Of a stretch of DNA of 64,000 nt, positions 62,782-64,000 are shown piece by piece; positions within the stretch are counted from its first letter, which is position 1; every line of letters begins with the position of its first letter. A program made the translations under genes and the position numbers. The notes under the pieces are model-generated. The model was not told where the DNA came from, did not search any database, and worked only from the letters and a program-made list of their open reading frames with translations. Origin of the DNA: a bacterium (lineage in GTDB: Bacteria > Campylobacterota > Campylobacteria > Campylobacterales > Arcobacteraceae); contig JAHIWE010000020.1 of the NCBI GenBank assembly GCA_018816105.1, positions 1-64,000 of the forward strand, written 5' to 3'.

Positions 62782-63007
62782 CATTTCCACAACAATTATC
62801 TCTAGCGTCACTATAAAATGAGATCACAAAATTATTAAACATTTCTTGAACTTCAAACTTATGTTTTTTACAAAATTCTTTATTCATAATATTATTCATT
62901 TCTATTGCTTTTAATAATGCTTCATCTTTTGATTCAAATGTTAAATTATTTTTTAAATTACTATTTTTAAAGCAAGCACACTGATTTGCTACAACTATTT
63001 TATACAT
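62768..63007 (-). CDS. Cys-rich small protein with C-terminal CCGNGCC
   Basis: A 79-residue cytoplasmic protein with seven Cys: QCACF near the N-terminus, EFCKKH in the middle and DNCCGNGCCM at the very end. The middle is helical. The Cys clusters suggest metal or iron-sulfur binding or thiol chemistry. I have no family name for it. AAGGAAT lies seven bases before the ATG, and the gene stands alone between convergent mltA and divergent psd, which supports it as a real gene. Confidence 0.6.
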   Translation of the reverse strand: MYKIVVANQCACFKNSNLKNNLTFESKDEALLKAIEMNNIMNKEFCKKHKFEVQEMFNNFVISFYSDARDNCCGNGCCM

Positions 63008-63126
63008 AAAATTCCTTTATAAACTTAATAAATTATAAACGCAAGGGTATCCAAATTTTTATTAAAGCAATTTAAGAAGAAAATATGGATAGAATAATAA
63101 AAAAATTAACTTTAAAAAGGAAAATA

Positions 63127-63933
63127 ATGCATATAACAAATCTAATTTCTCAATACTTTGGAAAATTTGCTAAAAAAGAATTTCCATCTTTTTTTCAGGA
63201 GATTATAAATGCATCTTATGTTAAATTGATGAAATTAAATATGAGTGAATTTAAAAATGTAAAACACTATAAATCTTTAAATGCTTTATTTACAAGAGAA
63301 TTAGTTATAAAAAGAGAAATTGATGAGAATAAAGATGTAGTTATTTCTCCCTCAGATAGTTTGATTACAGAGTGTGGAAAACTTCAAGATGATACTGCTT
63401 TACAAATAAAAGGTATGGCATATAGTGTTGAAGAGTTATTAACTTATTATTGTACTTCTAATTTTGAAAAAATAAAAGATGGTTCTTTTATGAACTTTTA
63501 TTTATCACCAAAAGATTATCATAGATATCACGCTCCTAGTGATTTTAAACTAAAAAAATTAATTCATGTTCCAGGAAAACTTTATCCTGTAAATTTAAAA
63601 TATCTAAATAAAGAGTTCGAATTATTTGTTCAAAATGAAAGAGTTATTTTAGAGTGTGAGCATAATGAAAAAATATTTTATATGGTTTTTGTGGGTGCTT
63701 TAAATGTTGGCCAAATGGTATTTGAATTTGAAGATAGAGTTGAAACAAACCGTGATGCAAAAGAAATAAAAGTTTATGAATATGATAATATTGAAATAAC
63801 TAAGGGTGATTGTTTAGGATATTTTAAAATGGGCTCAACTATAGTGATGATTTGGGAAAAAGATTCTGTAGAAATAGAGAATTTACTAAATAGTGATGTT
63901 AGATTTGGGCAAAAAATAGCAAAGATAGTATAA
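63127..63933 (+). CDS. psd: Phosphatidylserine decarboxylase proenzyme
   Basis: Makes phosphatidylethanolamine at the inner membrane. Pyruvoyl enzyme that self-cleaves at G-S in FKMGSTIVMIW (Ser at residue 237). Other blocks: FPSFFQEIINASYVKLMKLNMSEF, YKSLNALFTREL, PSDSLITECG, LSPKDYHRYHAP with the His of the autoprocessing site, HVPGKLYPVN. ATG at 63127 is preceded by AAAAAGGA and matches the Helicobacter-type N-terminus; an ATG at 63085 would add 14 residues. 268 residues. Confidence 0.94.
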   Translation: MHITNLISQYFGKFAKKEFPSFFQEIINASYVKLMKLNMSEFKNVKHYKSLNALFTRELVIKREIDENKDVVISPSDSLITECGKLQDDTALQIKGMAYSVEELLTYYCTSNFEKIKDGSFMNFYLSPKDYHRYHAPSDFKLKKLIHVPGKLYPVNLKYLNKEFELFVQNERVILECEHNEKIFYMVFVGALNVGQMVFEFEDRVETNRDAKEIKVYEYDNIEITKGDCLGYFKMGSTIVMIWEKDSVEIENLLNSDVRFGQKIAKIV

Positions 63934-63965
63934 AATAATAAAAAATAAATTTATTAAAGTAGTAA

Positions 63966-64000
63966 ATGATGAATAATAAGATTTTCCTAAAAATTGGTTG
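63966..64000 (+). CDS. Start of an unidentified gene cut by the window edge
   Basis: ATG-ATG followed by an open frame (NNKIFLKIG) to the end of the window, 33 bases after psd. The ribosome site is weak (TTAAAG). Too short to identify. Confidence 0.3.
   Translation, partial: MMNNKIFLKIG

Overview
The window looks like an AT-rich chromosome segment of a campylobacterotal bacterium, most likely an Arcobacter-type genome. Pointers (recall and inference, no search run): the futalosine-pathway gene mqnD, short MurB and BioB forms, a histidine kinase with an H-QWRQPLN box, polar-flagellum genes (a short flagellin and a Maf glycosyltransferase), sialate genes that read like Campylobacter jejuni NeuB1/NeuC1, and T/A-rich promoters with a -10 box but little -35. 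No tRNA, rRNA, CRISPR array, insertion sequence or integrase was seen.

Layout. 1-2.2 kb: end of the complex I operon (nuoM fragment, nuoN); the first 79 bases exactly duplicate 436-514, so the left edge is chimeric or duplicated. 2.3-9.4 kb: housekeeping genes on the plus strand (lytic transglycosylase-like protein, mqnD, murB, topA, a metallophosphoesterase, bioB, a cation/proton antiporter). 9.4-13.2 kb: minus-strand block recA, eno, an FtsB-like gene, an AMIN-domain gene and a small hypothetical gene.

13.26-39.47 kb: a 26-kb, 21-gene, nearly gapless plus-strand operon that I read as a flagellin glycosylation island. It starts with neuB-neuC-neuA (sialic acid to CMP-sialic acid) and a large glycosyltransferase. 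A 3,6-dideoxyhexose set follows: an RmlC-like epimerase, an SDR reductase and an RfbH/E1 dehydrase with its [2Fe-2S] motif intact. Then come six radical SAM enzymes interleaved with four glycosyltransferases and three methyltransferases, an AsnB-type amidotransferase, a DUF354 protein and finally Maf, which faces a flagellin gene. No flippase, polymerase or oligosaccharyltransferase is present, which fits cytoplasmic glycosylation of flagellin. The radical SAM content, and one Rossmann-like domain recurring in four different enzymes, are the most unusual features of the window.

39.5-51.1 kb: flagellin with a structured leader, trmA, a Suv3-like helicase that appears to be leaderless, a large ankyrin-repeat protein, then the compact run glmU, coaBC, uppS, prepilin peptidase, lptF/G-like and truA. 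51.2-57.7 kb: a PAS histidine kinase and response regulator beside a TAXI-type TRAP transporter. 58-61.3 kb: hrcA-grpE-dnaK under a canonical promoter and CIRCE operator. 61.3-64 kb: a small zinc-ribbon membrane protein, mltA, a Cys-rich small protein, psd, and the first bases of a further gene.
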